From: Bacteroidota bacterium | GTDB lineage: Bacteria > Bacteroidota > Bacteroidia > Bacteroidales > Dysgonomonadaceae | Assembly (NCBI GenBank): GCA_023418255.1 | Contig: JAEZZZ010000103.1 | Coordinates: 1 to 16,428, forward strand | Length of the DNA: 16,428 nucleotides | Direction: 5' to 3' | In this document: positions 8,301 through 14,652 of the stretch, piece by piece | Numbering within the stretch: position 1 is the first letter of the stretch | Layout of the letters: the number at the start of each line of letters is the position of its first letter | Program-made: the position numbers and the translations under genes | Notes under the pieces: model-generated | What the model was told of the DNA's origin: nothing | The model's input: only the letters and a program-made list of their open reading frames with translations | Databases searched by the model: none

Positions 8301-8842
8301 GCAACATAAAAGGAGTCGGTTTCTAAGTAATTCAGCTCAACATTATCCTCTAATCCGCTTTTTGTGAAATTAGAACTTCCAATTATTCCCTTTGAATCGG
8401 TTCCTTTAAAAATGTAGCATTTGGAATGTAAAAATTTTGCGGGTTTTTGGTCTTGTCCGTACACACGAATCTGCATAGGGGCGTTTTCGTCGTCAATGCA
8501 AAATTTAAGCAGCATTTTTGCTACAGGAATATATTCGTCACACAGTTGGTCAATATCTCTCTTAATGTAAAAGTCGGGGAATTTATTGCTGTCTTCGCAA
8601 TCTTTTTTCTGTTGATAGCTTCGTAATATCGGCTCTTGTCCGATAATCAACTTTACTTTTCCTCCTCGTTCTAAAAAACAATTCAGTTTTTCATATACTA
8701 TCTTTGTGCCAGGCAAGTCCCAATATCCTGTAGCTATGCATATTTCTGTACAATCGGTGTCTTGCAACAGTGTGTTGAGGTAGGTGCTTAGCTTGAATTT
8801 TTCTGAGTTATCTATGAGCGTTTTTTTTATTTTTAATGACAT
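5381..8842 (-). CDS. PLD-type nuclease fused to SF2 (SNF2-like) helicase/translocase, restriction subunit
   Basis: 1153 residues. The N-terminal phospholipase-D-like nuclease domain (about 1-200) has one HxK motif at His139/Lys141 (LHSKCYIF) and GSSNFT at 155-160. A single HKD motif implies that two chains build one active site, as in PLD restriction enzymes such as BfiI. The helicase core follows: Walker A DVVGLGKT (293-300), DESH at 400-403, SATP at 437-440, and C-terminal lobe motif QRIGRVNRIG at 868-877. A helical, lysine-rich insertion (about 560-760) separates the two lobes. The domain pair recalls the helicase and PLD components of CglI/NgoAVII-type restriction systems, here on one chain. 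It probably uses ATP to move on DNA and cuts when the site is unmethylated. No separate DNA-recognition domain is evident, so specificity probably comes from the methyltransferase encoded one base downstream. ATG at 8840-8842 follows a good TAnnTTTG promoter. Confidence 0.93.
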   Translation of the reverse strand: MSLKIKKTLIDNSEKFKLSTYLNTLLQDTDCTEICIATGYWDLPGTKIVYEKLNCFLERGGKVKLIIGQEPILRSYQQKKDCEDSNKFPDFYIKRDIDQLCDEYIPVAKMLLKFCIDDENAPMQIRVYGQDQKPAKFLHSKCYIFKGTDSKGIIGSSNFTKSGLEDNVELNYLETDSFYVAAIPSSTSSTKGHILWFDEKWEQSVPWNGKFITNILKKSPVGSAAQKKQTELTPYEVYIKLLQHEFGEIIDKDNITELESYLPKSIMPLEYQFSAVNQCFATMKKHGGFFLSDVVGLGKTVVAVMLIKRFLNAIDTENRARKVLIITPPAIKYNWTDTIELFDKDSTDPIMPNVTMLTTGSIGKLLEDEISEELSSEEEIDSGEFNQPLDNNDYGLVLIDESHKFRNNNTEMYRSLDKLINDIYQTSGAYPYVGLLSATPQNNKPNDLKNQIYLFQRNPKDSTLDKVDGRNLEAFFSRMNKEYQNIIKTPKIDGWTYEISPDFYKLKEQNDKELINISSELREKVLSDVLIRRTRTDVKKHYAEDLRKQGITFPEISGPHELKYEMDEQLCRLFDETMNLIAPEPNFNFNDSQYLCYYRYRATEHLIAPEYRKKYQTRSHDVNAVGQQLAKIMQMLLVKRLESSFRAFKKSLDNLRRYTQNMITMLEKDCVFICPELNINEELNTKKNGLTLDECFDNIRLKIKKLDKEGRNEKKQNAEYRTADFTKNYMMLLKKDYELINSLCEKWQYNDYDPKLDTFKESINTELFDKEKNSSGKLVIFTEALDTLDALARAVRNKKHRPLVISAENRKEKEHIIRENFDANYSGKQKDDYDVIITTEVLAEGINLHRANIILNYDTPWNSTRLMQRIGRVNRIGSTAEKVHIFNFMPSAKGDRLINLVQKAHTKLQSFHILFGEDSKIFSNAEQVSSYDDLKTFVEGEESPLQKYIGELKEYRDKNPVNYTKIKQNRNILTTAVTGDGSAYYVIKNNKTKGLYIKYDNETAQTIPTLDFLESFRSYTYDAQAIPPPKHTKEMEQKAILCFNRHFVRISRIKEHPTIRQAKRIAHSLMKNNLNEKTEEMLSTAYKMLEKGNRSVAQSFISIENHLNQNNLFELNDNDISDYIAGTLHYIDKEIEKSDGKAHIIISLITKSR

Positions 8843-8860
8843 AGTTTCAATTTTATTTTA

Positions 8861-8868
8861 CAAATCTA
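8861..8868 (-). promoter_or_regulatory. Promoter -7 element of the restriction-modification operon
   Basis: On the minus strand TAGATTTG is a perfect TAnnTTTG element, ending 18 bases before the helicase ATG, which implies a very short leader of roughly 10-15 bases. No clear -33 TTTG is visible at 19-21 bases upstream. Confidence 0.5.
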
Positions 8869-9217
8869 CAAAACATTTGTCAGAAAGAATCATTGTTGTT
8901 CGATAAAAATAGGGTAATGCTCCGAATTGTTTATATTGCAATGAGGACGAGGTGTAGCCATCTTTTCATCGACGTGTAAAATATGGTAAGCCGTTTTGCT
9001 TCAACAAGCTCTGCTGTTTCAGTTTTTGTCGGTTGCGGAGCTCGTTTTTTTTTCGGGATTTTCCAAAAAATGCATTAAACGAAGTGGGTTGGTGGGGGAT
9101 TGTGTGGATGAGTCGGGATTACGAGTTGTTTTTGTGGTGTTACGCTTGTGATGGTGTGGGGGAAGGGGGAAGGGGGAAGGGGATTGTATTTTATGTGTTG
9201 ACTTTGAAGGCTCGGCA
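8869..9217. other. Intergenic region between defence locus and core genes
   Basis: No convincing gene, RNA or repeat array is visible here apart from the G-rich repeat at 9158-9182. Two opposing short frames cover the region, but both have low-complexity composition, overlap each other completely and lack family resemblance. This is the boundary between the accessory region and the conserved operon that starts at 9278. Confidence 0.5.
9158..9182 (+). repeat. G-rich tandem repeat (GGGGGAA), possible G-quadruplex
   Basis: Three GGGGGAA units are followed by GGGG, giving four runs of four or five guanines separated by AA on the plus strand. This satisfies a short-loop G-quadruplex pattern and is also prone to strand slippage. 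It lies about 67 bases upstream of the -7 element of the next operon. Confidence 0.7.
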
Positions 9218-9234
9218 ATATTTTCGCAAAATAT
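9218..9234. promoter_or_regulatory. Palindrome overlapping the -33 region (candidate operator)
   Basis: ATATTTT-CGC-AAAATAT is a perfect 7-base inverted repeat around a 3-base centre. It ends 14 bases before the -7 element, so a bound protein would cover the promoter. No regulator is identified. Confidence 0.35.
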
Positions 9235-9248
9235 CAATAGAAATTCAT

Positions 9249-9256
9249 TACCTTTG
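9249..9256 (+). promoter_or_regulatory. Promoter -7 element of the Yip1-like/smpB operon
   Basis: TACCTTTG matches TAnnTTTG and sits 21 bases upstream of the ATG at 9278. The -33 element is not clear; TTTTCG at 9221-9226 is the nearest candidate, with a long 22-base gap. Confidence 0.55.
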
Positions 9257-9277
9257 TATCGTTGAAATAGATAAACA

Positions 9278-9829
9278 ATGATAAAAGAGGTTTTTTTTCT
9301 TGTGATGCAACTTTTGCTCGACCCGGAGCAGGCTTGGAGAGATATGGATGCCGAGGCGTATGAAGCCGATATGTTTCTTCGTAACTTTCTGCATCCGATT
9401 ATGGGAGGGATTGCCGTGTGTGTGTTTGTGGGAGGAATGTACTTTACGCAACCGGGTGGGGTAGATGTAGCTCTTAAAATGACGATCGTCAGCGTGGTGT
9501 CACTTTATGGGGGTTTTCTTGTGTCTTCTTATTTTTTGAATGAGTTGGCTCCTCGCTATGGATTGCCAAGCGATTTATATCTCTATAAAATGTTTGCCGG
9601 TTATGCATCTGTTGCTTTATATGTGGTTTGTTTCGTAATTCCTTTTTTTTCGTTTTTCTTTATTATTTGGTTATTTGTTTTTTACACAATATATCTTGTG
9701 TATGTTGGTGCCAAATTTTTTTTAAAGATTGACGAAAACCAAAGGGTCTCTTTTTCGTTTGCCGCGTCGACAATCCTTTTGTTCTCGCCGGGCATTATTT
9801 ATTTTATTTTGAATTCGTTAATGCGCTAA
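9278..9829 (+). CDS. Yip1-family-like integral membrane protein
   Basis: A 183-residue membrane protein. A short amphipathic N-terminus contains the LLLDPEQAWRDMDAE motif typical of Yip1/DUF1282-type proteins (a P-x-x-x-W segment before the first helix). About five hydrophobic segments follow, near residues 38-58, 64-86, 104-124, 126-148 and 158-180. The family's bacterial function is unknown; it is expected in the inner membrane. It is the first gene of a tight operon, and smpB begins 4 bases after its stop. The start ATG follows a TAnnTTTG promoter with a 21-base gap. Assignment is by motif and topology, not by a unique signature, so a generic membrane protein remains possible. Confidence 0.75.
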   Translation: MIKEVFFLVMQLLLDPEQAWRDMDAEAYEADMFLRNFLHPIMGGIAVCVFVGGMYFTQPGGVDVALKMTIVSVVSLYGGFLVSSYFLNELAPRYGLPSDLYLYKMFAGYASVALYVVCFVIPFFSFFFIIWLFVFYTIYLVYVGAKFFLKIDENQRVSFSFAASTILLFSPGIIYFILNSLMR

Positions 9830-9833
9830 ACAG

Positions 9834-10289
9834 ATGAAAACATCATCCAACGTACATATAAAAAATAGAAGGGCTACTTTTGATTATGAACTGCTTGAAA
9901 CATTTACGGCCGGAATTGTGCTCACGGGAACGGAGATTAAGTCGGTACGTTCGGGGAAAGTGAGTTTGGTGGAAACGTATTGTTTTTTTGAAAAGAATGA
10001 GCTTTGGGTACGCAATATGCATATAGCCGAGTATTTTTATGGTACTTATAATAATCATGATGCTCGTCGTGATCGTAAGTTGTTGTTGAATCGAAATGAA
10101 TTGCGCAAACTTGTACGTTTAACCAAGGAGACAGGTTTTACAATTGTGCCTACGCGTATGTTTATAAATGAACGAGGACTGGCAAAACTTGTTATTGCGG
10201 TTGCAAAAGGAAAAAAACAGTACGACAAGCGACAATCGCTAAGAGAAAAGGAGGATAAGCGTGCCATGGGATCTATGTTTAAGAAATAA
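9834..10289 (+). CDS. smpB: SmpB, tmRNA-binding protein
   Basis: 151 residues, the usual SmpB length. Family hallmarks are the start with N-(K/R)-(K/R)-A-x-F-D-Y-E (NRRATFDYELLETF), then AGIVLTGTEIKSVRSGKVSL (the conserved AGI-L-GTE-KS-R-GK block) and NMHIAEY. The basic tail QYDKRQSLREKEDKRAMG enters the ribosomal decoding centre. SmpB binds tmRNA and rescues ribosomes stalled on broken messages. It lies second in the operon after the Yip1-like gene (4-base gap), and a membrane protein gene follows 4 bases after its stop. Nothing unusual is seen in its residues. Confidence 0.97.
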   Translation: MKTSSNVHIKNRRATFDYELLETFTAGIVLTGTEIKSVRSGKVSLVETYCFFEKNELWVRNMHIAEYFYGTYNNHDARRDRKLLLNRNELRKLVRLTKETGFTIVPTRMFINERGLAKLVIAVAKGKKQYDKRQSLREKEDKRAMGSMFKK

Positions 10290-10293
10290 GACA

Positions 10294-11232
10294 ATGCCAC
10301 AGAAAAATAGGATATTTATTTCGGCACTTCGCAAATCTCTTCGCACAACCCTGTGGCTGCTCAAAATAATTATTCCTATTTCGTTGTTTGTGCGTTTGCT
10401 GGATTATTCGGGCTTGCTGGCATATTTTGCTGAATATTTAAATCCGATATTTATGCATCTTGGTTTGCCCGGGAGCAGTGCCATTGTATTTATTACCAGT
10501 ATTTTTTTACCGCTTTATGCGCCGGCAGCTATCATTATTTCTTTGCCTATCACCTTGCGCGAGTTAACCATTTTGGCTTTGATGTGTCAAATTGCCCATA
10601 ATCTGCCGGTGGAAAGTGCTATTCAAGCAAAAACCGGGACTCCTTTTTGGGCTATGGTGATATTGCGCATTTTTATGAGCATTGCTGTGGCTGTGCTGTT
10701 GAATAAGATTCTTCCTCAAGACATGGGGATGCCTCTTTTTACTCAAACCGAAGCAAATAGCATTGTGTCAATTTCCGGACTGCTGACAGCATGGTTGATT
10801 GGTTCGCTAAAAATGGGGATATTGATATTTGTTATCATCGTTTCGCTCAATTTTTTATATCTCATTTTAGAGAAATATAAATTAATAAACAGGATATCAC
10901 AAAGTATTCATCCACTTTTAAGATTCTTTGGTTTGCCCGAAGATACTGCTTTTCTGTGGTTAATCGGATATATTGTGGGACTGGCATATGGGGGCGCGAT
11001 GATGATTGACCAATTGAGCGAAGGAAAAGTGTCGCGCGAGGACATCCAATTGTTGAATTATCATTTGGCAATGTCGCACTCAATTATTGAGGACAATTTT
11101 ATTTTTGTGGCACTTGGGGTTTCTTTTGGTTGGATATTGGCTGTTCGGCTTAGCATTGCTTTTGTAGTTGTTTGGTTCAGAAAGTTTTATCTGTCTCTTT
11201 TTTGCAAGAAACCGAGACCAACTCTTTCATAA
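10294..11232 (+). CDS. Nucleoside-recognition (Gate) domain membrane protein
   Basis: About 312 residues from ATG 10294 (MPQKNRIF). A GTG at 10261 would extend it by 11 residues into smpB and is less likely. The protein is almost entirely hydrophobic. It contains two repeated halves, each with the pattern of the nucleoside-recognition/Gate domain also seen in spore-maturation proteins SpmA/SpmB and nucleoside transporters: residues around IPISLFVRLLDYSGLLAYF and IFLPLYAPAAIIISLP in the first half, and LLRFFGLPEDTAFLWLIGY with YGGAMMIDQL in the second. Expected location is the inner membrane. The substrate is unknown, and the family name does not establish nucleoside transport. It is the third gene of the smpB operon. 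Confidence 0.8.
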   Translation: MPQKNRIFISALRKSLRTTLWLLKIIIPISLFVRLLDYSGLLAYFAEYLNPIFMHLGLPGSSAIVFITSIFLPLYAPAAIIISLPITLRELTILALMCQIAHNLPVESAIQAKTGTPFWAMVILRIFMSIAVAVLLNKILPQDMGMPLFTQTEANSIVSISGLLTAWLIGSLKMGILIFVIIVSLNFLYLILEKYKLINRISQSIHPLLRFFGLPEDTAFLWLIGYIVGLAYGGAMMIDQLSEGKVSREDIQLLNYHLAMSHSIIEDNFIFVALGVSFGWILAVRLSIAFVVVWFRKFYLSLFCKKPRPTLS

Positions 11233-11315
11233 AAGAGAATGTTGCGGACAGTTATTCATGCATATGAGTCGCAAGATTATTGCTTACCGGCATCGTGTAG
11301 AATAAAAAAACGTTG

Positions 11316-11323
11316 TACCTTTG
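11316..11323 (+). promoter_or_regulatory. Promoter -7 element upstream of the DUF2179-type gene
   Basis: TACCTTTG is a perfect TAnnTTTG element about 95 bases upstream of the ATG at 11419. It would give a leader of roughly 85-90 bases. No clear -33 element is seen at the expected distance. Confidence 0.45.
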
Positions 11324-11418
11324 TGGCATTATTATTTAGTGGAACATCTCTTATGAAATCATTCAAAATGTGAGGTTTCCCATTTTTTTTGTATAGAATA
11401 TTATAATAAGAAAAGATT

Positions 11419-11982
11419 ATGTTTGATTTTTTAGACCAGTATCCTTATTTGTTGCCTGTTCTGATTTTTTTTGGACGTATATGTGACGTGACGTTAGGAA
11501 CGTTGCGTATCATTTTTGTTTCAAAAGGCGAAAAATATAAAGCTCCTTTGATTGGTTTTTTTGAGGTATTTATCTGGATTGTCGTAATATCACAGATTTT
11601 GTCGCGTGCCAATGATATGATTGCTTATGTGTCGTATGCAGGTGGTTATGCTGCGGGAAATTATGTTGGTATTTTGCTGGAAAACCGTATTGCTTATGGC
11701 ATTGTTTTGTGCCGAATGTATGCGCAAAATAATGGGAGGGAGTTGGTGAAGACTCTTAATAGAATGAATTTTGGTGCTACGATGACGCATGGTGAAGGTT
11801 CTACGCATGAGGTTGAAATTATAGAAACGGTTCTCGAACGTAAACAGATGAGGACGATTGAGAAAATTCTGAAAGAGTTTGATCCGAATGTGTTTTATGT
11901 TGTAGAAGATGTTCGTACGCATCAAAACGGAATTTTTCGTAAACGACGCAATATTTTATCACGTTGGAGAATAGGTAAATAA
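11419..11982 (+). CDS. DUF2179 / UPF0316-type membrane protein
   Basis: 187 residues. Three hydrophobic segments in the first half (near residues 9-27, 41-60 and 66-86) include FFGRICDVTLGTLRIIFVSKG, the characteristic opening of UPF0316/DUF5698 proteins. A soluble DUF2179 domain (about 105-175) follows, with TLNRMNFGATMTHGEGS and IEKILKEFDPNVFYVVEDV. This C-terminal fold is shared with YitT-type membrane proteins and is suspected to bind a small ligand. No function is established for the family. It is transcribed alone from its own promoter and converges with the SIS-domain gene 114 bases away. Confidence 0.88.
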   Translation: MFDFLDQYPYLLPVLIFFGRICDVTLGTLRIIFVSKGEKYKAPLIGFFEVFIWIVVISQILSRANDMIAYVSYAGGYAAGNYVGILLENRIAYGIVLCRMYAQNNGRELVKTLNRMNFGATMTHGEGSTHEVEIIETVLERKQMRTIEKILKEFDPNVFYVVEDVRTHQNGIFRKRRNILSRWRIGK

Positions 11983-12096
11983 TAGTGAACGAGTAAGGGG
12001 TTTGCGCTTGTTTGCTTTTGATGTTTATTACGCGTCAGAGGGGCGGTATGTCTGAAAGCTTTTTTGCGGTTACTTGTCTTTTGCTAATTACAATAT

Positions 12097-12705
12097 TTAT
12101 TTTTCGCAACTGTTTCTTGACTTATCACCAAGGTATCCTCCATGATGCCTTTTGGCATATTCGATGGGGGAGAATTTGATTTTTTTCATGGTTCCCACGA
12201 CCAGTATGTCGCCAATAACGGTCATTACGGTGGTTGACGTGGTGGGGGTGAGGTCTAATGGGCAAACTTCACTGGGATTGCCGGTGAAAAGCGTCGCGTC
12301 AGCATGTTTTGCCATGATACTCTCCCTGTTTCCTGTAATTACAATAAAGGGGATGTTGGCATAGAGTTCTTTCACCAAATCGACCAGTTCGATAATTTCT
12401 CTAGTTCTGCCGGAGTTTGAGATAAGTAGTAAAATGTCATTCTCTTGTAAAATTCCCAAATCGCCATGTTGCGCTTCGCTGGGGTGTAAGAATATGGCAG
12501 GCGTTCCGGTGGAACAAAAAGTGGTTGCCATATTCAGTCCAATTTGTCCCGCTTTTCCCATGCCGCTTACCACCAGTTTGCCTTTACGATGATGCACCTG
12601 TTCAACAATCAATGCAATCGCTTTTTCGTAGGGATTGGTTAAAGGAATATGTAAAATGGCATCTGCTTCCTTTTCAAGAATCGATTTTAGTTCTTCCTGA
12701 TTCAT
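12097..12705 (-). CDS. SIS-domain sugar-phosphate isomerase, KdsD-like without CBS domains
   Basis: 202 residues forming a single SIS domain. Close matches to arabinose-5-phosphate isomerase (KdsD/KpsF/GutQ) include SGMGKAGQIG (Lys51), the STGTPAIFLHPSEAQHGDLG block (His80), SNSGRTREI and CPLDLTPTTSTT. The tail motif, normally HPGG, reads HHGGYLG here (186-193). The two C-terminal CBS domains of enterobacterial KdsD are missing, as in single-domain isomerases known from Bacteroides. Expected reaction: ribulose-5-phosphate to arabinose-5-phosphate for Kdo and lipopolysaccharide core. Another sugar-phosphate isomerase role is possible. It lies 26 bases after purE on the same strand, so the two are probably cotranscribed. 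Confidence 0.88.
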   Translation of the reverse strand: MNQEELKSILEKEADAILHIPLTNPYEKAIALIVEQVHHRKGKLVVSGMGKAGQIGLNMATTFCSTGTPAIFLHPSEAQHGDLGILQENDILLLISNSGRTREIIELVDLVKELYANIPFIVITGNRESIMAKHADATLFTGNPSEVCPLDLTPTTSTTVMTVIGDILVVGTMKKIKFSPIEYAKRHHGGYLGDKSRNSCEK

Positions 12706-12731
12706 TGTTTTGTTGTAAATGTAAATAGGGT

Positions 12732-13238
12732 TCAGTTTGTTTTATGGTTGAACTTTATATTGGCAAGTTCCTCGTTGGCTTTCGTTATTTTTTGTTTAAG
12801 GTTTTCTTTGTATCGTGCCAATTGTGTTTGCAACGTTTCGTTGCCTGTTGCCATCATTTGAATGGCAAGGATGGCGGCATTCATGGCGCCATTGATGCCA
12901 ACAGTAGCCACAGGAATTCCGGGAGGCATCTGTACAATGGACAATAGCGCGTCCATCCCTTCCAACGATGATTTTATGGGTACTCCAATAACGGGAACGG
13001 TGGTCATGGCGGCAATAACGCCCGGCAAGTGTGCCGCCATACCGGCCGCGGCAATAATTACTTTAATACCACGCTTTTGAGCGTTTTTAGCAAAATCTTC
13101 TACTGCTTCTGGAGTGCGGTGTGCTGAAAGTGCGTTCATCTCAAATGGCACCTGCATGTCGTCCAGCAGCTTAGCGGCTTTTTCCATCACAGGCAAATCG
13201 GATGTGCTGCCCATGATTATACTTACTACGGGTTTCAT
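12732..13238 (-). CDS. purE: PurE, N5-carboxyaminoimidazole ribonucleotide mutase
   Basis: 168 residues, the normal size of class I PurE. It begins with the conserved SIIMGSTSDLPVM and contains NALSAHRTPE (His40, the catalytic histidine position of this family), AAAGMAAHLPGVIAA, and PVIGVPI with QMPPGIPVATVGING, the substrate-loop and core signatures. It moves a carboxyl group from N5-CAIR to CAIR in purine synthesis and acts as an octamer in the cytosol. It has its own -7 element 37 bases upstream and is separated from gcvH by a terminator. The SIS-isomerase gene follows within 26 bases. Confidence 0.97.
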   Translation of the reverse strand: MKPVVSIIMGSTSDLPVMEKAAKLLDDMQVPFEMNALSAHRTPEAVEDFAKNAQKRGIKVIIAAAGMAAHLPGVIAAMTTVPVIGVPIKSSLEGMDALLSIVQMPPGIPVATVGINGAMNAAILAIQMMATGNETLQTQLARYKENLKQKITKANEELANIKFNHKTN

Positions 13239-13274
13239 TCTTATTTATTAAAGGGAAAAATGATTTAACTGATA

Positions 13275-13282
13275 CAAAAATA
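13275..13282 (-). promoter_or_regulatory. Promoter -7 element of purE
   Basis: On the minus strand TATTTTTG matches TAnnTTTG, 36 bases before the purE ATG at 13236-13238. No consensus -33 is obvious. Confidence 0.45.
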
Positions 13283-13430
13283 CATTATTTTTCTGTTATG
13301 TCGAGACCGACACAATAAAAAACTTGTTTTCCTACGCCTGTCATGAAAAGTGAAGAATATAATTTATCATAAAAGGATAAGCACCACCTCATAAGGTTTG
13401 TGAAACATTCGCCCAGCGAGTAGCGCGTTC

Positions 13431-13465
13431 AAAAAGAGAAGAGTCGCCCATGGGTGGGCAACTCT
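13431..13465 (-). terminator. Intrinsic terminator after gcvH
   Basis: Minus-strand order: AGAGTTGCCCA, loop CCCA, TGGGCGACTCT. This is an 11-pair stem with one U-G pair, followed by TCTCTTTTT. The stem starts 12 bases after the gcvH stop. On the plus strand a T-rich run also follows (ttcattcgtttttt), so it may work in both directions. Confidence 0.85.
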
Positions 13466-13477
13466 TTCATTCGTTTT

Positions 13478-13858
13478 TTATTTGCCGATACTTTTTTTGT
13501 ATTCTGCGGCTGACATCAGGCTGTCAAGCTCTTCTTTGTTGTCAATGGCGATTTTGATAATCCATCCTTTTTCATAGGGTGATTGGTTTACAAGTTCCGG
13601 TGCATCTTCAAGTTCGGTGTTTATTTCCAACACCTCGCCACCTACGGGCATCATCAAATCTGACACGGTTTTTACTGCTTCGATGCTGCCAAATACGCTA
13701 TCTTGCGAAAGTTGCTCGCCTTCTGTGTCCACATCGACATACACAATTTCACCCAATTCGCTTTGCGCAAAGTCTGTAATACCAACATAGGCTTCATCGC
13801 CTTCTACTCTTACCCATTCGTGGTCCTTAGAGTATTTTAGATTTTCAGGAAAATTCAT
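13478..13858 (-). CDS. gcvH: GcvH, glycine cleavage system H protein
   Basis: 126 residues, the standard H-protein length. It opens with LKYSKDHEWVRVEGDEAYVGIT and contains the lipoyl-attachment segment FGSIEAVKTVSD with Lys63 as the lipoylated residue, then PVGGEVLEIN and the C-terminal NQSPYEKGWIIKI, all hallmark positions. It carries the aminomethyl group between the P, T and L proteins in glycine breakdown. The other gcv genes are not in this window. It is read as a single transcript ending in the terminator at 13431-13465; purE starts anew downstream. Confidence 0.97.
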   Translation of the reverse strand: MNFPENLKYSKDHEWVRVEGDEAYVGITDFAQSELGEIVYVDVDTEGEQLSQDSVFGSIEAVKTVSDLMMPVGGEVLEINTELEDAPELVNQSPYEKGWIIKIAIDNKEELDSLMSAAEYKKSIGK

Positions 13859-13973
13859 AAATGATTAATTTTATATTTTAGTAATTGAATAAATTTAGTA
13901 ATAACTTTTAATGGCGTAAAATTACGATTAAATTTTTAGATAACAAAATGCGATGCTCGATTTAGTCGAAAAT

Positions 13974-13991
13974 ATCTGTTGAAAAGCAGAT
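13974..13991 (-). terminator. Weak hairpin after gmk (possible terminator)
   Basis: ATCTG and CAGAT form a short 5-pair stem around an 8-base loop, 17 bases after the gmk stop. The minus-strand run that follows (ATTTTCG) is poor, so termination would be partial. The plus-strand side has a better T-run. Confidence 0.25.
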
Positions 13992-14007
13992 TTTTATTAT
14001 AGCGTGC

Positions 14008-14580
14008 CTATTTTATTTTTTTTTCAATAAACTCCTTCACGACAGCCATCGTATGCTCTTTTGCTTTGTAGAAATTGTCGTTGTGAATAATTACATCAAA
14101 TCGCGGCGCGAAACTCATTTCAAATTCTGCCTTGGCAAGACGTGCTTCAATCACTTCGGGGGCATCGGTGCCTCGTTTTTCCAGGCGTCGGCGCAGTTCT
14201 TCAACCGATGGTGGCATCACAAAAATGCTTAGCGCTCGCTCGCCATATATCTTTCGGATATTCAGTCCGCCAATGCAGTCGACATCGCAAATGACGTTTT
14301 TGCCTTCGGCAAGAATTCGATCGACTTCGCTTTTGAGTGTCCCGTAAAATGTGTCGGTGTACACCTCTTCGTACTCTAAAAACTCGCCATTGGCAATGCG
14401 TTTTTTAAATTCCTCCGGTGAAAGAAAATAGTAATCTTTGCCGTTTTCTTCTTCTCCACGTGGGGGACGACTTGTTGCCGAGACCGAAAATTGCATTGGC
14501 AAGCCTTGTGCCAACAGATGGCGAACGATGGTGGATTTGCCTGCACCCGAAGGTGCCGAAAATATGATGATTTTTGACAT
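14008..14580 (-). CDS. gmk: Guanylate kinase
   Basis: 190 residues from ATG 14578-14580 (MSKIIIFSAPSGAGKST). An ATG two codons earlier (14586) is an alternative, and a TTG at 14601 is unlikely. The P-loop GAGKST is at 12-17. The GMP-binding segment SATSRPPRGEEENGKDYYF and the EYEEVYTDTFYGT block follow, as does DVDCIGGLNI. The lid region is RRRLEKRGTD. It phosphorylates GMP to GDP with ATP. It lies 72 bases downstream of the YicC-family gene, a pairing common in many bacteria, and no promoter is obvious in the gap, so the two are probably one operon. Confidence 0.96.
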   Translation of the reverse strand: MSKIIIFSAPSGAGKSTIVRHLLAQGLPMQFSVSATSRPPRGEEENGKDYYFLSPEEFKKRIANGEFLEYEEVYTDTFYGTLKSEVDRILAEGKNVICDVDCIGGLNIRKIYGERALSIFVMPPSVEELRRRLEKRGTDAPEVIEARLAKAEFEMSFAPRFDVIIHNDNFYKAKEHTMAVVKEFIEKKIK

Positions 14581-14652
14581 ATTCATTTTTTTTGTGGACA
14601 ACTATTTTTTTTGATGCGTCCGCATATCCATTGAATCAGTGTGAGGTGGTTT

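Noticed and set aside
1924..8842. BREX or DISARM system
   Set aside because: The methyltransferase resembles PglX and the helicase/PLD parts recall DrmD and DrmC, but there is no PglZ, BrxC, DrmA or DrmB gene in the window, and the two-gene locus is bounded by unrelated genes.
9019..9281. Two opposing small genes between the restriction operon and the smpB operon
   Set aside because: They are mutual shadows, with low-complexity composition created by the G-rich repeat, and the plus one runs over the promoter of the 9278 gene.
10261..10293. GTG start at 10261 for the nucleoside-recognition protein
   Set aside because: It would overlap smpB by 29 bases with codons that are a frame-shifted reading of smpB; the ATG at 10294 begins the family-like sequence.
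14581..14601. TTG start at 14601 for guanylate kinase
   Set aside because: The extra residues are lysine-rich and absent from the family; ATGs at 14586 and 14580 fit better.
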